Of a DNA stretch of 36,989 nt, positions 27,392 through 36,989 are shown piece by piece (position 1 is the stretch's first letter; each line of letters opens with the position of its first letter). This DNA is from Bacteriovoracaceae bacterium (lineage in GTDB: Bacteria; Bdellovibrionota; Bacteriovoracia; Bacteriovoracales; Bacteriovoracaceae), in NCBI GenBank assembly GCA_021732585.1, contig JAKFUR010000086.1, positions 1-36,989 of the forward strand, written 5' to 3'. The translations under genes and the position numbers were made by a program. The notes beneath the pieces are model-generated. The model did not search any database and was not told where the DNA came from. It saw only the letters and a program-made list of their open reading frames with translations.

Positions 27392-29077
27392 TTAACGGAT
27401 AACTTGAACTTCTTCGACCAAAAAGCCCCACGCGGCCTGTGAGCTGTCCGAACTGAACTCGATAATGGCCGTCTCACCTTGGATGTAATCAGAGGTGAAA
27501 TCTTCCAATTTGCCTGAGAGTTTTTCGATCACAGCACCACTCGCGTCTTTCACAGTCAAGAAATCGTAGCCTGATTCAGATTCGAGTTTTTTCACGACAA
27601 CACGAATGTACTTCGCACCTGCCACCGTGATGGTGCGAGAAAGCTTCGAGCTGTTGGCGTAAGGGTGAACTGATTCAAACACATCCGATATGCGCTCGGA
27701 CTGCCACTGATCAGCTGGTGGACCTTGGCGAGCTGGGCGAGTGTTGGTCAGAAGGTTGTAAGCATCTGCGCGACCGCCAGAAACTGTTGTGCGGCGGTAC
27801 GCAGAACTTGGAACCGAAGTTGCCATCAAACGTTCAAGAGTTTCAGCGTGCGGACGACGGCCTTCTTGAGCGAGGTAAAGACCCAACACGCCTGAGACGT
27901 GAGGAGTTGCCATTGAAGTACCGCTGAACACTGAGTAACCATTGTTCGGAGTGGTCGACAAGACGTTACGGCCTGGAGCTGAGATGTGCACTGTACGCTT
28001 GCCGTAGCTTGAGAAACTCGCCAATTGATCTTGGTGAGTGATGGCCGCAACCGCGATCATGTTGTCGGTAGCGTAGTTCGAAGGATAATTAGCGCGGATA
28101 TCGTTATTGCTCGTTGAGTTACCAGCAGCCGCGACAAACACAATCCCTTTATCAGAAGCGGCTTTGATTGAGTCAAAGAGCGCTTGCGTGTATCCGCCGC
28201 CGCCCCAAGAGTTGCTCATCAAATCCACATCCATTTTTGTGGCGTAGTCGATCGCTTCGATAGCATCCACCAATGAACCTGAACCTGAGTCTGTGAGGAA
28301 TTTAACCGCCATGATTTTTACATCGGCCATTACCCCGGCAACACCACCGTTACCGTGGATCGCGCCGATAGTACCGGCACAGTGAGTTCCGTGGCCGTGG
28401 CCATCAAAAGGATTGCCGTTATCAACAGCTGCGTTCCAGCCGTAAACGTCGTCAATATAACCGTTCTTGTCGTTATCAATTCCATCGCCGGCTACTTCAC
28501 CCGCGTTGACCCACATGTTGGCCGCTAGATCTGGGTGATTGTAATCAACACCGGTATCGATCACTGCGATAGTGATGTCACGTGAGCCCTTGGTGATCTG
28601 CCAAGCTTTGAGAGCGTTGACGTCCACACCGGCCACACCGACTTCGATGCCCGGAGCGCCGTTACGGTCGGGTTCGTTTTTTCCTGTGTTCGCCAGCCCC
28701 CAGAGAAGGCCGAAGCGATCATCGCCTTGCTCAACAACTGATTGCGCCAGCATGCGCTCAACGTTTGAAGTGTTGTTGATCGCTGTGTAGATAAAGTTCG
28801 GTTCAGCGTATTCAACTGCTGGATTGGCTTCCAATTCAGCAATGGCCACTGCCACTGACTTTTGCGCTGTCGTCACGAGTGCGAAACGACCGGCCAAGAG
28901 ATTCAATTCTTTTTTGATTTGCACACCTTGAAGAGCGGCAGCAGATTTTCCTTCGCGGATCTTGACGAGGACTTCACCAGCGATAAATGGAGCATCGACG
29001 CTCATCTTCTCTTTGGCCAGGGCCATAGGGGAAAGGGCCAAGAGCCCTACTAAAACGCACAACTTATTCGATTTCAT
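27392..29077 (-). CDS. Exported S8 subtilisin-like protease with propeptide and C-terminal domain
   Basis: Propeptide (GEVLVKIREG...AEPNFIY), IAVIDTGVDYNHPDL, GHGTHCAGTIG, FSGTSMATPHVSGV; signal peptide from Met at 29077. Confidence 0.95.
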   Translation of the reverse strand: MKSNKLCVLVGLLALSPMALAKEKMSVDAPFIAGEVLVKIREGKSAAALQGVQIKKELNLLAGRFALVTTAQKSVAVAIAELEANPAVEYAEPNFIYTAINNTSNVERMLAQSVVEQGDDRFGLLWGLANTGKNEPDRNGAPGIEVGVAGVDVNALKAWQITKGSRDITIAVIDTGVDYNHPDLAANMWVNAGEVAGDGIDNDKNGYIDDVYGWNAAVDNGNPFDGHGHGTHCAGTIGAIHGNGGVAGVMADVKIMAVKFLTDSGSGSLVDAIEAIDYATKMDVDLMSNSWGGGGYTQALFDSIKAASDKGIVFVAAAGNSTSNNDIRANYPSNYATDNMIAVAAITHQDQLASFSSYGKRTVHISAPGRNVLSTTPNNGYSVFSGTSMATPHVSGVLGLYLAQEGRRPHAETLERLMATSVPSSAYRRTTVSGGRADAYNLLTNTRPARQGPPADQWQSERISDVFESVHPYANSSKLSRTITVAGAKYIRVVVKKLESESGYDFLTVKDASGAVIEKLSGKLEDFTSDYIQGETAIIEFSSDSSQAAWGFLVEEVQVIR

Positions 29078-29208
29078 CCGCACTCCTTGCAGCTCAATCA
29101 ACACTTCAATGTGTAGTTAGAGAGATTTTAAGTGAATTTTTTGCCGGAAGTTGTTTTAAAAGCATAAACGCTCTGTTTGTAAGAAAATAAAAGCTGAGGA
29201 GAAAACTC

Positions 29209-29982
29209 GTGAGCCAAATTTTTAATAAAAGTACCCACCCTGTTGCCGTCAAAAGAATTCCCGTGCGCATCTGGGCACTGCGAGATGAGATTGAAGCTGC
29301 CCTCGATCGACGCATCAAAGAATGCGAAGTCGCCGGTACTCCTCTCTTCCTCGACGACATTAAAGAATTTTATGGCATGAGGACAGATAAGCCATTGGCC
29401 GGACAACCTCAGTTGCAACTTGTTTCCGAAGCCACCACGCCACAGGACTCTGTCGACGAAATGATGGAGGCATTGGCCGCCACACCTGAAGAGCCGACTC
29501 CTGCTCCAGTAGTAGAAGAAGCTCCTGCCGTTGTCGTAGAAAAAGCCGATGAACTTGTGGCTTCACAAACGCCGGCTGAAAAAGCCGAAGCCCCAGCAGC
29601 ACCCCACGTGCAACGTGCGTACACTCGGCTTGCGCCCGACTCGACCAAAGTTTCTTACGGTTTTGCCTTACTCGCTGACGTCAACATGGACTGGATGCTG
29701 ACGTTCTCGAAAGAGAAGTTCATTCAAGGCCAAAGTGTGATTGTCGAGTTTCTGATTCCTCATCCTTTTATGATGAGCGCGGAAATTATCATGTGCCACA
29801 ACTATGCCATGCGCAGTCGCATCATCAGCGAATCAAAGCCGGACTTCCGACTTCAGTGCCGCTTCACCTACCCCATCCCAGGGGAGCGTACTCGTTTGCG
29901 CGAGTTCTTAACCTCTGTTGAGCCAGTGATTCCTAAAAAGGGTGGCAAGCCGGCCACAAATGGCACTGGCCCAGAAGTCTAG
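29209..29982 (+). CDS. Hypothetical protein with Ala/Pro/Glu-rich linker and possible PilZ-like C-terminal domain
   Basis: 257 aa, apparent GTG start. Low-complexity linker (PEEPTPAPVVEEAPAVVVEKADE) separates two domains; the C-terminal IVEFLIPHPFMMSAEIIMCHNYAMRSRIISES..FRLQCRFTYP looks PilZ-like. Confidence 0.55.
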   Translation: MSQIFNKSTHPVAVKRIPVRIWALRDEIEAALDRRIKECEVAGTPLFLDDIKEFYGMRTDKPLAGQPQLQLVSEATTPQDSVDEMMEALAATPEEPTPAPVVEEAPAVVVEKADELVASQTPAEKAEAPAAPHVQRAYTRLAPDSTKVSYGFALLADVNMDWMLTFSKEKFIQGQSVIVEFLIPHPFMMSAEIIMCHNYAMRSRIISESKPDFRLQCRFTYPIPGERTRLREFLTSVEPVIPKKGGKPATNGTGPEV

Positions 29983-30002
29983 GACCCAGCTAAAATAGCT
30001 TC

Positions 30003-31004
30003 ATGTTAAAGAATCTCAGTATTCACTGGTCAACACTCGTCGTTGTTTGCTTTGCCCTGCTCCTTGGAGCTGTCGGCTTCTTCGCCGAAGTCTTCCAGGC
30101 TCCACCTCTACCGCAAGAACTTGCTCAGCTTATTAAGAATCCGCTTCCTGTAGAAAAACTGCAGCGCCTCAAACGCATGAGCTTCACCAACAAGATGGGC
30201 AGCTTTAAATTTGAAAATACCCATCCTGAGGGTTTCCTCGATGGCCCGTGGCAAATGACTGAACCCACCACCATCAAGGCCCGCAAAGACTTCTTTATTA
30301 AGGTCGTCAAGGCCTTAAGTGATATTCAAGTTCGTCACTCTCATCGCAGCGACACCATCAACCGCCAAAGCTTCTCGCTGGATAAACCGCTCTTCTCGCT
30401 GACACTTGAATTGAGTGAAGGCACACCTATCGAGCTGGCCTTTGGTTTGATCAACCCGATTGATAACTCCACTTACTTTTTGATTAAAGGCCAAGAGTGG
30501 ATCTACCAATGCACGACCCTGCCGATCTCGCTTGAGAGCGTGACCCAAGAAGAGCTCTTGGACTCCAAAGCGCTGGCGCTGAATCCTGATCAAGTGAACT
30601 TGATTGAGCTGCAGCAAGCGCCCTTTGATAGCTCAGGTCTTCGTCTCATGCGGGTAGAAGGAAGTTGGCAAGATCCGGAAGGTAAGAAGTTCGATGACCG
30701 CAAAGTAGCGGCGTTCCTGCGCGATCTACAAACGCTCAAGAGTACCATGGTGTTGGATAAACTCACGGAGTCGCAGTCCACCGAGCTCACGCGTGTGATG
30801 ACCAACCCCGCTTGGCGTTTGCGTTTGGGCCAAGGCCAGTTGCCTGAAACATTCTATGTCTCGGCGCCGCTGGATCGCTTAGGTGATTTGAAATTAGAAA
30901 GAAACCGCTCATTCCTATTCTATCGTGAAGGAACGCAGAATCCCCTTGTGCTCGGTTCTGAGCAGCTGGGAATCATTACAAAAAAAGAACGGGATTTTAG
31001 ATAA
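30003..31004 (+). CDS. Membrane-anchored DUF4340-like protein
   Basis: N-terminal TM segment, then LTLELSEGTPIELAFGLINPIDNSTYFLIKGQEWIYQC and similar, as in DUF4340 proteins. Confidence 0.5.
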   Translation: MLKNLSIHWSTLVVVCFALLLGAVGFFAEVFQAPPLPQELAQLIKNPLPVEKLQRLKRMSFTNKMGSFKFENTHPEGFLDGPWQMTEPTTIKARKDFFIKVVKALSDIQVRHSHRSDTINRQSFSLDKPLFSLTLELSEGTPIELAFGLINPIDNSTYFLIKGQEWIYQCTTLPISLESVTQEELLDSKALALNPDQVNLIELQQAPFDSSGLRLMRVEGSWQDPEGKKFDDRKVAAFLRDLQTLKSTMVLDKLTESQSTELTRVMTNPAWRLRLGQGQLPETFYVSAPLDRLGDLKLERNRSFLFYREGTQNPLVLGSEQLGIITKKERDFR

Positions 31005-31014
31005 GAAGAAAAAA

Positions 31015-31040
31015 GAAAGGGCCCGCAGACGCAGGCCCTT
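31015..31040 (-). terminator. Intrinsic terminator of rpmG
   Basis: Minus strand GGGCCTGC-GTCT-GCGGGCCC followed by TTTCTTTTTTC. Confidence 0.8.
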
Positions 31041-31045
31041 GAAAA

Positions 31046-31225
31046 CTATTTTACTTCTTTATGTACAGTCACACGGCGAAGAGCAGGATTGTACTTCTTC
31101 AATTCAACGCGCTCAGGTGTAGTCTTCTTGTTCTTAGTTGTGGTGTAACGTGAAGGACTCTTGCCTTCTTTACGTGCCTCAGTGCATTCGAGGGTAATGA
31201 CGTTACGTGGACCTTTTTTAGCCAT
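31046..31225 (-). CDS. rpmG: 50S ribosomal protein bL33
   Basis: Translated by eye: [59 protein letters not shown] (59 aa). Not in the ORF track because of its length. Confidence 0.93.
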   Translation of the reverse strand: MAKKGPRNVITLECTEARKEGKSPSRYTTTKNKKTTPERVELKKYNPALRRVTVHKEVK

Positions 31226-31313
31226 GGTGATCTCCGGAAAGTTTTAACTGCAAAGTCCTGGTAAGTTAAACTAAGATGACCCAGTCGGCAACTGCTTGAT
31301 TCAAAGAGATATT

Positions 31314-31592
31314 ATGCAAAGCATTATCACACCTACTAACTGGACCTACTGCCGCTTCGAATCCGGCCAATACCGCGCGTTTGTGAGCTTTGGCGCTGAC
31401 CCAGAAACCCTCGAAAAGGGCCAATACCTCTATTACGCCACTGTGACTGAGGGTGAAGACAAGGAAATCCACCAAGAAACCCACGCCACCCTCTCGGCGG
31501 CCTGTGAAGCGCTCAATGCCCGTTATGCAGATTGGAGTTTCTTAGATCAGTCAGCGCCGAAGTCAGGCTGCGGAACCTGCGTCGCCCACTAG
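31314..31592 (+). CDS. Small hypothetical protein
   Basis: About 92 aa, MQSIITPTNWTYCRFESGQYRAFVSFGADPE...KSGCGTCVAH; codon usage resembles neighbours. Confidence 0.55.
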   Translation: MQSIITPTNWTYCRFESGQYRAFVSFGADPETLEKGQYLYYATVTEGEDKEIHQETHATLSAACEALNARYADWSFLDQSAPKSGCGTCVAH

Positions 31593-32458
31593 ACGCCTAA
31601 AGCGTTCTGCCAGACTTGCTGATTGATCGTTCCGCCTGAAAGCTCATAGAACGTGGCGGATTCAAGGCGCTTTTCGAGTCGCTCAAACTTCAAACCTCGA
31701 GTTGACCAATCAAGCTCCAAGATCAAACCTTTGTGAGCACTCAAATGAATCGTTTCGCCTTCAATCGTGAACGACCATTTAAACAGCGGCGTCTCGCCCA
31801 TCACCCACTGCCAATCCGACCATGGTGCCGGTTTAAAACGCGCTTCAGGTTTCAGCACCTCTGCGCTTCCCCATGAATCAATCCAACTTTTCGGTGTCAG
31901 CGTATACAAATTCATCACCACCGAACGAACAGAAGCAATGGAGCGCGTTTCTGTGAGCTTGTGGGGACTCGCGAGCGCGCGGTTGAGCTTCGTTAAATCA
32001 CCATTGATCAAAAGTGTGCCGTGATGAAGAGCGCGGTCTTTGGTTTGTTTGTAAGCACTGCCGGAAACTTTGCGGGTACTGCCGTCACTCTGAGGCACCA
32101 CCAGATCATGACGGGCATTGATGACCACATTCACGTCCAAGGCCTTAAGACGCTCTTGCACGACTTGTAGGGCCTTGTCCTTATGAAAGCCTACAAGCGG
32201 GCCGACCCAGCAGAAGTTCACATTGCCCTCATCATGCCAAACTGTGCCGCCGCCCGATGGCCGGCGCACGAGATCGACGTTCTGCGCTTTCATCCACGCC
32301 AGATCACACTCCAGCCATGGATTCTGGAAACGGCCAAGTACCACCGATGGTCGATTTTGGTAGAGAAAAAATACCGTCTCGCCGCTTTCACGCAGCAACC
32401 ACTCTTCCACCGCGAGGTGAAAGAACGGATCGCGCTCAAGCGACGTATAGAGTTTCAT
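31589..32458 (-). CDS. Lipoate-protein ligase A family protein
   Basis: NRPSVVLGRFQNPWLECDLAWMKAQNVDLVRRPSGGGTVWHDEGNVNFCW, KVSGSAYKQTKDRALHHGTLLINGDL. Confidence 0.9.
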   Translation of the reverse strand: MKLYTSLERDPFFHLAVEEWLLRESGETVFFLYQNRPSVVLGRFQNPWLECDLAWMKAQNVDLVRRPSGGGTVWHDEGNVNFCWVGPLVGFHKDKALQVVQERLKALDVNVVINARHDLVVPQSDGSTRKVSGSAYKQTKDRALHHGTLLINGDLTKLNRALASPHKLTETRSIASVRSVVMNLYTLTPKSWIDSWGSAEVLKPEARFKPAPWSDWQWVMGETPLFKWSFTIEGETIHLSAHKGLILELDWSTRGLKFERLEKRLESATFYELSGGTINQQVWQNALGV

Positions 32459-33882
32459 TTTCTTTTTTTATCGAGAAAGCACGGATGCCCAAACAGGCAT
32501 TTCTCATTGATGGTCTTGGCCACAGACTCAGGAACAAGTTTTTCCCAGCCTGGCTCATTGCCGATGATCATATTCAACACTTTGCGTGAGTAGATATGCA
32601 GCCACTCTTCGTGAAAGTCTTTGATGTCGTGAAGTTTACCACCGTCTTTCACGTGGCTATACAAGTGCGAGACTTCTTTTTTGACGGTAAGGCTTTCCAT
32701 CCGTAAAAATTCTTTTTTGTCTTCGCTCATGTAGGGATACACGAACACATGCACATTCGGAGCAAAAAGCTGTCCCATGGCGCCCATCAACCCACCTTCG
32801 ACGTTGGTGTATTCTTCATCGAAGATCTGTTTGAAGTTATAAACACCCAACACCAGACCCACGTGACGAGCTCGGAATTTCGCAAGGTACTGCGTGAGGC
32901 GATAGTACTGAGCAAAGTTTGAGATCAATACCTTCTGTCCAAGGGCACACAAGAGTTCCACGCGCGCGAGGAAATCTTCATTGGCGATGACATCGCCGTC
33001 TTCTTGCAACGTTGAGATGGTGATCTCAGCGATGGTTTGCACTTCGTCTTGATTGATCTTGGCCGACTTCGCAAAGTTCGTCAGACCCGTCTTGATCATG
33101 TCCATGCTGACCAATGTGGGTGGGCGGTAAGAGCCGCGCACCAAGAGAATATCTTTCTTGTAGAGGTAATCCGCCGGCAATACCACTTCGCCTTGTTCAT
33201 TGAACATGACGGCCTGAGTGTAGCCATCTTTTACGAGCTGAAGATTCAGTAAGCGGTTATCGACTTTCGCAAACGCTGGGCCAGAGACGCGCACGAAGTT
33301 CACTTCGAGGCGACCGGTATCCAAGTGGTCCATCAATTGGCGCACCATCTGTTCAGGTTCTTTGTGGAGACACAAAGTTCCGTAAGTCAGGTTCACGCCG
33401 ATGATGCCCAAGGCATCTTGTTGCAAAATATTTTGGGGGTCGAGCATGCGCACGTGAATAACCACATCGCTCGGCGCTGAACCAGGAGCGTCTTGAAAAC
33501 GCACGCCTAACCAGCCATGGGCTTCATTGGTGCGCTGGAAATTAAGTGCCGAGACTGTGTTAGCAAAAGCGAAGAACTGATGGTCTTTGCCTTTCACATC
33601 AGAGAGACGTTCCGTGAGAAGTTCAAACTCACGCACCAACATTTTTTCCAGACGATTTTCACAGACGTAACGGCCGCCCGTTTCTTTACCGTAGATGTGA
33701 TCGGAGAAAACCATGTCATAGGCGGAGATGGTTTTAGCTATGGAACCTGAGGCGCCACCGGCCTGGAAAAAGTGACGAGCGACCTCTTGTCCGGCACCGA
33801 TTTCGGCAAATGTGCCATAGAAACGGCGAGCGAGATTGACCTTGAGGGCCTTCTGACGAATAGAAAGTTGCTGATCAGGCAT
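32455..33882 (-). CDS. Conserved hypothetical protein of unknown function
   Basis: 475 aa, no signal peptide. ATGA overlap with the lipoate ligase gene supports translation. Confidence 0.75.
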   Translation of the reverse strand: MPDQQLSIRQKALKVNLARRFYGTFAEIGAGQEVARHFFQAGGASGSIAKTISAYDMVFSDHIYGKETGGRYVCENRLEKMLVREFELLTERLSDVKGKDHQFFAFANTVSALNFQRTNEAHGWLGVRFQDAPGSAPSDVVIHVRMLDPQNILQQDALGIIGVNLTYGTLCLHKEPEQMVRQLMDHLDTGRLEVNFVRVSGPAFAKVDNRLLNLQLVKDGYTQAVMFNEQGEVVLPADYLYKKDILLVRGSYRPPTLVSMDMIKTGLTNFAKSAKINQDEVQTIAEITISTLQEDGDVIANEDFLARVELLCALGQKVLISNFAQYYRLTQYLAKFRARHVGLVLGVYNFKQIFDEEYTNVEGGLMGAMGQLFAPNVHVFVYPYMSEDKKEFLRMESLTVKKEVSHLYSHVKDGGKLHDIKDFHEEWLHIYSRKVLNMIIGNEPGWEKLVPESVAKTINEKCLFGHPCFLDKKRK

Positions 33883-34024
33883 GGTCGTCCTTAGAGTTTC
33901 GGTGACTTAACCAGCATAGCATGGGCCCCTAAAAGGGGAAAATAAAAAGCCCTAGGAATGACTCTTGTCGCGGCGCTATAATGTAAGTGAGCTGACCTGC
34001 CGAAAAGCCTAGTGCGAGGTACCC

Positions 34025-34141
34025 ATGCTTGATTTCATCTCATCTTTGATCAAAACCGCTCTCGACTTGCTCGGGCTGAACGAGAAGGAGTTGGCGCCGA
34101 TCCCTGTGAAAGCAGATCGACACCCCCAGCACCGCCGTTAG
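34025..34141 (+). CDS. 38-aa peptide with N-terminal amphipathic helix, [38 protein letters not shown]
   Basis: ATG with a weak upstream GAGG; TATAAT-like box at about 33979. Overlaps the pepN stop on the opposite strand. Confidence 0.4.
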   Translation: MLDFISSLIKTALDLLGLNEKELAPIPVKADRHPQHRR

Positions 34142-36759
34142 GCCTGTCCCAAGTAGCGGGACGCCACTTCAAACACATCTTTAGAAGGCTGCCCTTCTAC
34201 CAACTTCTTGAGCGCCCCTTTCATTTTTTGCTTACGCCCCTCATCCACTTTCTGCATCAAAGCAAACGCACCGGTGAGACGAGACGCTACCTGCGGATTG
34301 AATTTATCAATGCGCGCGATTCGCTCCACCAAGAAATCATAACCACTGCCATCGGCCGCATGAAAACTTACGAGGTTTCCTTTAGCAAAATTCTGATAGA
34401 GGCCACGCAGATCATTAGGCACATTCGGGCGAAAGGCCGGATCTTGCTCGAGCATAATCAAACGACTGAGCACTCCTTCATGGGTGTGGGCCGCTTGCGC
34501 CCCAAACCAACGAAGCATGACCAGCGGCTCGTGTTTCCATTTTTTATAAAAGTGCGCGAGGGCTTCTTCGGCGGCTGCACCACCTTTTTGGCAATACAAC
34601 CCAAGTCCGGTGGCTTCTTCCGCCATAGTTGCGGCGTCATAAAAATGTTTTTTCAGGAGATCATTCGCGGATAGATCACCGCTCTTCACAAGCATGGCGA
34701 GCGCACGGTTTTTGAGTGCGCGTCCACCCATGGCCGCAGCGGTCGCATCACCTTTACGAGGATCTATGTGGCGTTTATAGAGTTTATGCCACTCCGCCTG
34801 GAATGTTTTTCCAATGAGCGATTGCAAACGCATGCAACTCAAATGAACTTCATCAATCGCGGCTACATCCAACTCAAGATTCATTTGTGACTCAGACGGA
34901 ATCTCAAACAAATGCGCCTTAAAGGCCGGATCCATTTTGTCATCGCTGACAATTTTTTGCAGGCCCGCTGCAAAAGCTCCCGGCAATTCAGTCGGCAGCG
35001 TTACACCTTTGAGTAAATCTTGCGTCCAGGCCTTGAGCACCTGCGTATACACACGTTGTAGGGCTTCGTAGCGTGAGACGGGATCGGTATCAAAAGCCAC
35101 CAAGTGCAAAAGCTCCGTTTCAGTATACGGATAATCAATCATCACAGGCGCTGCAAACGAGCGGTTCCATGAAGGAGTGGGTTGAGAAGTCACACCCTGA
35201 ATGACAATCGTCTCTTCAAGTTTAGTGAGTTCATGCAAACGCTCGCCCCCCATCATTTGGCCATCCACACCAAACAAGGCCATCTTAAATGGCACGAGCA
35301 GTACATTATTTTCTAAACGCTCATTCATCACCGAAGCGTATTTTTGTTTTACGTTCACGGTGTAAGTCTTCGCCGCCGCATCGTAATCCCCGCGTACGAT
35401 AAGCGTCGGTGTCCCCGGGCGTGCATACCAGTTCTTAAACTGGGTCAGGTCTTTGCCCGAAACCGCTTCCATCGAGGACACAAAGTCTTCAGTGGTCACG
35501 GCCTGACCATCGTGGCGACGGAAGTACTCTGTGATGCCTTTCTTGAAATAGCTATCACCGATGAGCGTGTGAATCATGCGAATGACTTCCGCACCTTTCT
35601 CATACACCGTGGCGGTGTAGAAGTTATTGATCTCGATATAACTCGACGGACGAATGGGATGGCTCATGGGCCCTGCGTCTTCTGGGAACTGCGCTTCTTT
35701 CAAGCGCTTCACGTCTTCAATGCGTTTGACCGCACGAGACAGCATATCCGAAGAGAACTCTTGATCGCGATAAACGGTCAGACCTTCCTTGAGTGTGAGT
35801 TGGAACCAGTCACGACACGTAACACGGTTGCCGGTCCAGTTGTGGAAATACTCATGCCCTACAACCGCTTCGACGTTTTGAAAGTCGGAGTCTGTGGCGG
35901 TGGCAGGATCAGCGAGCACATAAGCGCTGTTGAAAATATTAAGACCCTTGTTCTCCATGGCGCCGAAGTTGAAACTCTCCACCGCAACAATCATGTAGAT
36001 ATCAAGGTCATATTCAAGACCAAAAGTGTCTTCATCCCACTTCATGGCGTTTTGCAAAGACAGGAGCGCATGACCGGTCTTACTGCCCTGGCCTTTATCC
36101 ACATACACTTCCAAGGCGACTTTGCGGCCGCTCTTGGTTGTGAAGGTGTCGGCCTTCATCTCGAGATCACCAGCAACAGCAGCAAATAAGTAAGAAGGTT
36201 TGCGGAAAGGATCGACCCAAGACACAAAGTGGCGACCGCCGCCCGCGTCTCCTTGCGCTACACGGTTGCCATTTGAAAGCAGCATCGGATAGCGCTTCTT
36301 ATCGGCGATCAATGTGGTTTTGAATTTTGCCATGGCATCCGGACGATCAATGAAATAGGTGATCTTGCGAAAGCCTTCCGGCTCACACTGAGTGCACAAG
36401 ATATCACCCGACTTATAAAAGCCTTCCAGTGCGGCATTCTCTTCAGGCTTGATACGGTTTTTAATTTCTACGGTGAGTTTGTCCGTGGTGATTGCATGCA
36501 AAGTGAGGCGATCCGTACTGAGAGCGTACTCGCCAGATTTGAGTTCATGGCCATCGCGAGAGACGCCCAACAACTCCATCCCTTCACCCAAGAGTTCGAG
36601 TTCAAGCGCGCCCTTAGGTGCTGTAGAAGAACGCACGATGGTGAGTTTTGACAGCACATCAGTATGGCCGCTCTTGATGTCGAGGGTGAGATCAATTTGA
36701 TCCACAGTGAAGTGAGGCGCTTTGTAGTCGCGCAAGTAAATCGTTTGGGGTTGTTTCAT
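34138..36759 (-). CDS. pepN: Aminopeptidase N (M1 family)
   Basis: [50 protein letters not shown]; full-length PepN architecture. Confidence 0.95.
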   Translation of the reverse strand: MKQPQTIYLRDYKAPHFTVDQIDLTLDIKSGHTDVLSKLTIVRSSTAPKGALELELLGEGMELLGVSRDGHELKSGEYALSTDRLTLHAITTDKLTVEIKNRIKPEENAALEGFYKSGDILCTQCEPEGFRKITYFIDRPDAMAKFKTTLIADKKRYPMLLSNGNRVAQGDAGGGRHFVSWVDPFRKPSYLFAAVAGDLEMKADTFTTKSGRKVALEVYVDKGQGSKTGHALLSLQNAMKWDEDTFGLEYDLDIYMIVAVESFNFGAMENKGLNIFNSAYVLADPATATDSDFQNVEAVVGHEYFHNWTGNRVTCRDWFQLTLKEGLTVYRDQEFSSDMLSRAVKRIEDVKRLKEAQFPEDAGPMSHPIRPSSYIEINNFYTATVYEKGAEVIRMIHTLIGDSYFKKGITEYFRRHDGQAVTTEDFVSSMEAVSGKDLTQFKNWYARPGTPTLIVRGDYDAAAKTYTVNVKQKYASVMNERLENNVLLVPFKMALFGVDGQMMGGERLHELTKLEETIVIQGVTSQPTPSWNRSFAAPVMIDYPYTETELLHLVAFDTDPVSRYEALQRVYTQVLKAWTQDLLKGVTLPTELPGAFAAGLQKIVSDDKMDPAFKAHLFEIPSESQMNLELDVAAIDEVHLSCMRLQSLIGKTFQAEWHKLYKRHIDPRKGDATAAAMGGRALKNRALAMLVKSGDLSANDLLKKHFYDAATMAEEATGLGLYCQKGGAAAEEALAHFYKKWKHEPLVMLRWFGAQAAHTHEGVLSRLIMLEQDPAFRPNVPNDLRGLYQNFAKGNLVSFHAADGSGYDFLVERIARIDKFNPQVASRLTGAFALMQKVDEGRKQKMKGALKKLVEGQPSKDVFEVASRYLGQA

Positions 36760-36989
36760 AGGACCTCCCAGCGCACCAAGTAGCCCGCATGGTTGCGGAT
36801 ATTGATCACACCGTTTTCAAAAATAAGATACTGACCTTTGATCCCGACAAGCTTGTCTTCTAGAACTGGATTTTTATCCAGTCCCAAAGACTTCACTTTC
36901 TCGGGGTACTTCGTCACAGGATAATTAAAATTGTAAGCAGGCACGTCTAAGCGCTCAGTGATGTGGGACTTCAATGCCTCACCTACTTG
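36756..36989 (-). CDS. DUF2797-like protein, C-terminal part, probably running off the window
   Basis: [64 protein letters not shown]; overlaps the pepN start (4 nt). Confidence 0.6.
   Translation of the reverse strand, partial: QVGEALKSHITERLDVPAYNFNYPVTKYPEKVKSLGLDKNPVLEDKLVGIKGQYLIFENGVINIRNHAGYLVRWEVL

Noticed and set aside
32183-32593. 136-aa plus-strand ORF (and the overlapping 110-aa ORF)
   Set aside because: Antisense to the lipoate ligase gene and its upstream partner.
35344-36189. 281-aa plus-strand ORF antisense to pepN
   Set aside because: Lies wholly within the strongly supported pepN gene; composition looks like an antisense shadow with no recognisable domain or RBS.
1-36989. 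CRISPR arrays, transposases, integrases or phage genes
   Set aside because: No regularly spaced direct repeats and no recognisable mobile-element proteins were seen.

Overview
The window is a roughly 37 kb, gene-dense chromosomal segment of about 50% G+C. Its gene content suggests a Bdellovibrio-like (Bdellovibrionota) bacterium; this taxonomic guess is inference. It is rich in exported hydrolases: S41, two S8 subtilisins, two S1 trypsin-like proteases (one fused to ankyrin repeats), a secreted M1 metallopeptidase, a TraB/GumN-like lipoprotein and an alpha/beta hydrolase. These sit among housekeeping genes (truA, transketolase, rpmB, rpmG, lipoate-protein ligase, pepN, tRNA-Ala). The best candidate for an undescribed system is a translationally coupled three-gene operon at 17684-19928: type III polyketide synthase, His/Glu-rich small membrane protein, and UbiG-like methyltransferase. 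It probably makes a modified alkyl-phenolic or pyrone lipid. Other items of note are two unlisted ~38-aa ORFs (8873-8989 minus, 34025-34141 plus), a terminator hairpin abutting the start codon of a DTW-domain gene, a decayed paralog fragment at 11521-11685, an imperfect inverted-repeat element at 26455-26575, a solo exported CHASE2-like domain, and a nucleotidase/2OG-oxygenase gene pair. All assignments come from reading motifs by eye; no searches were run.
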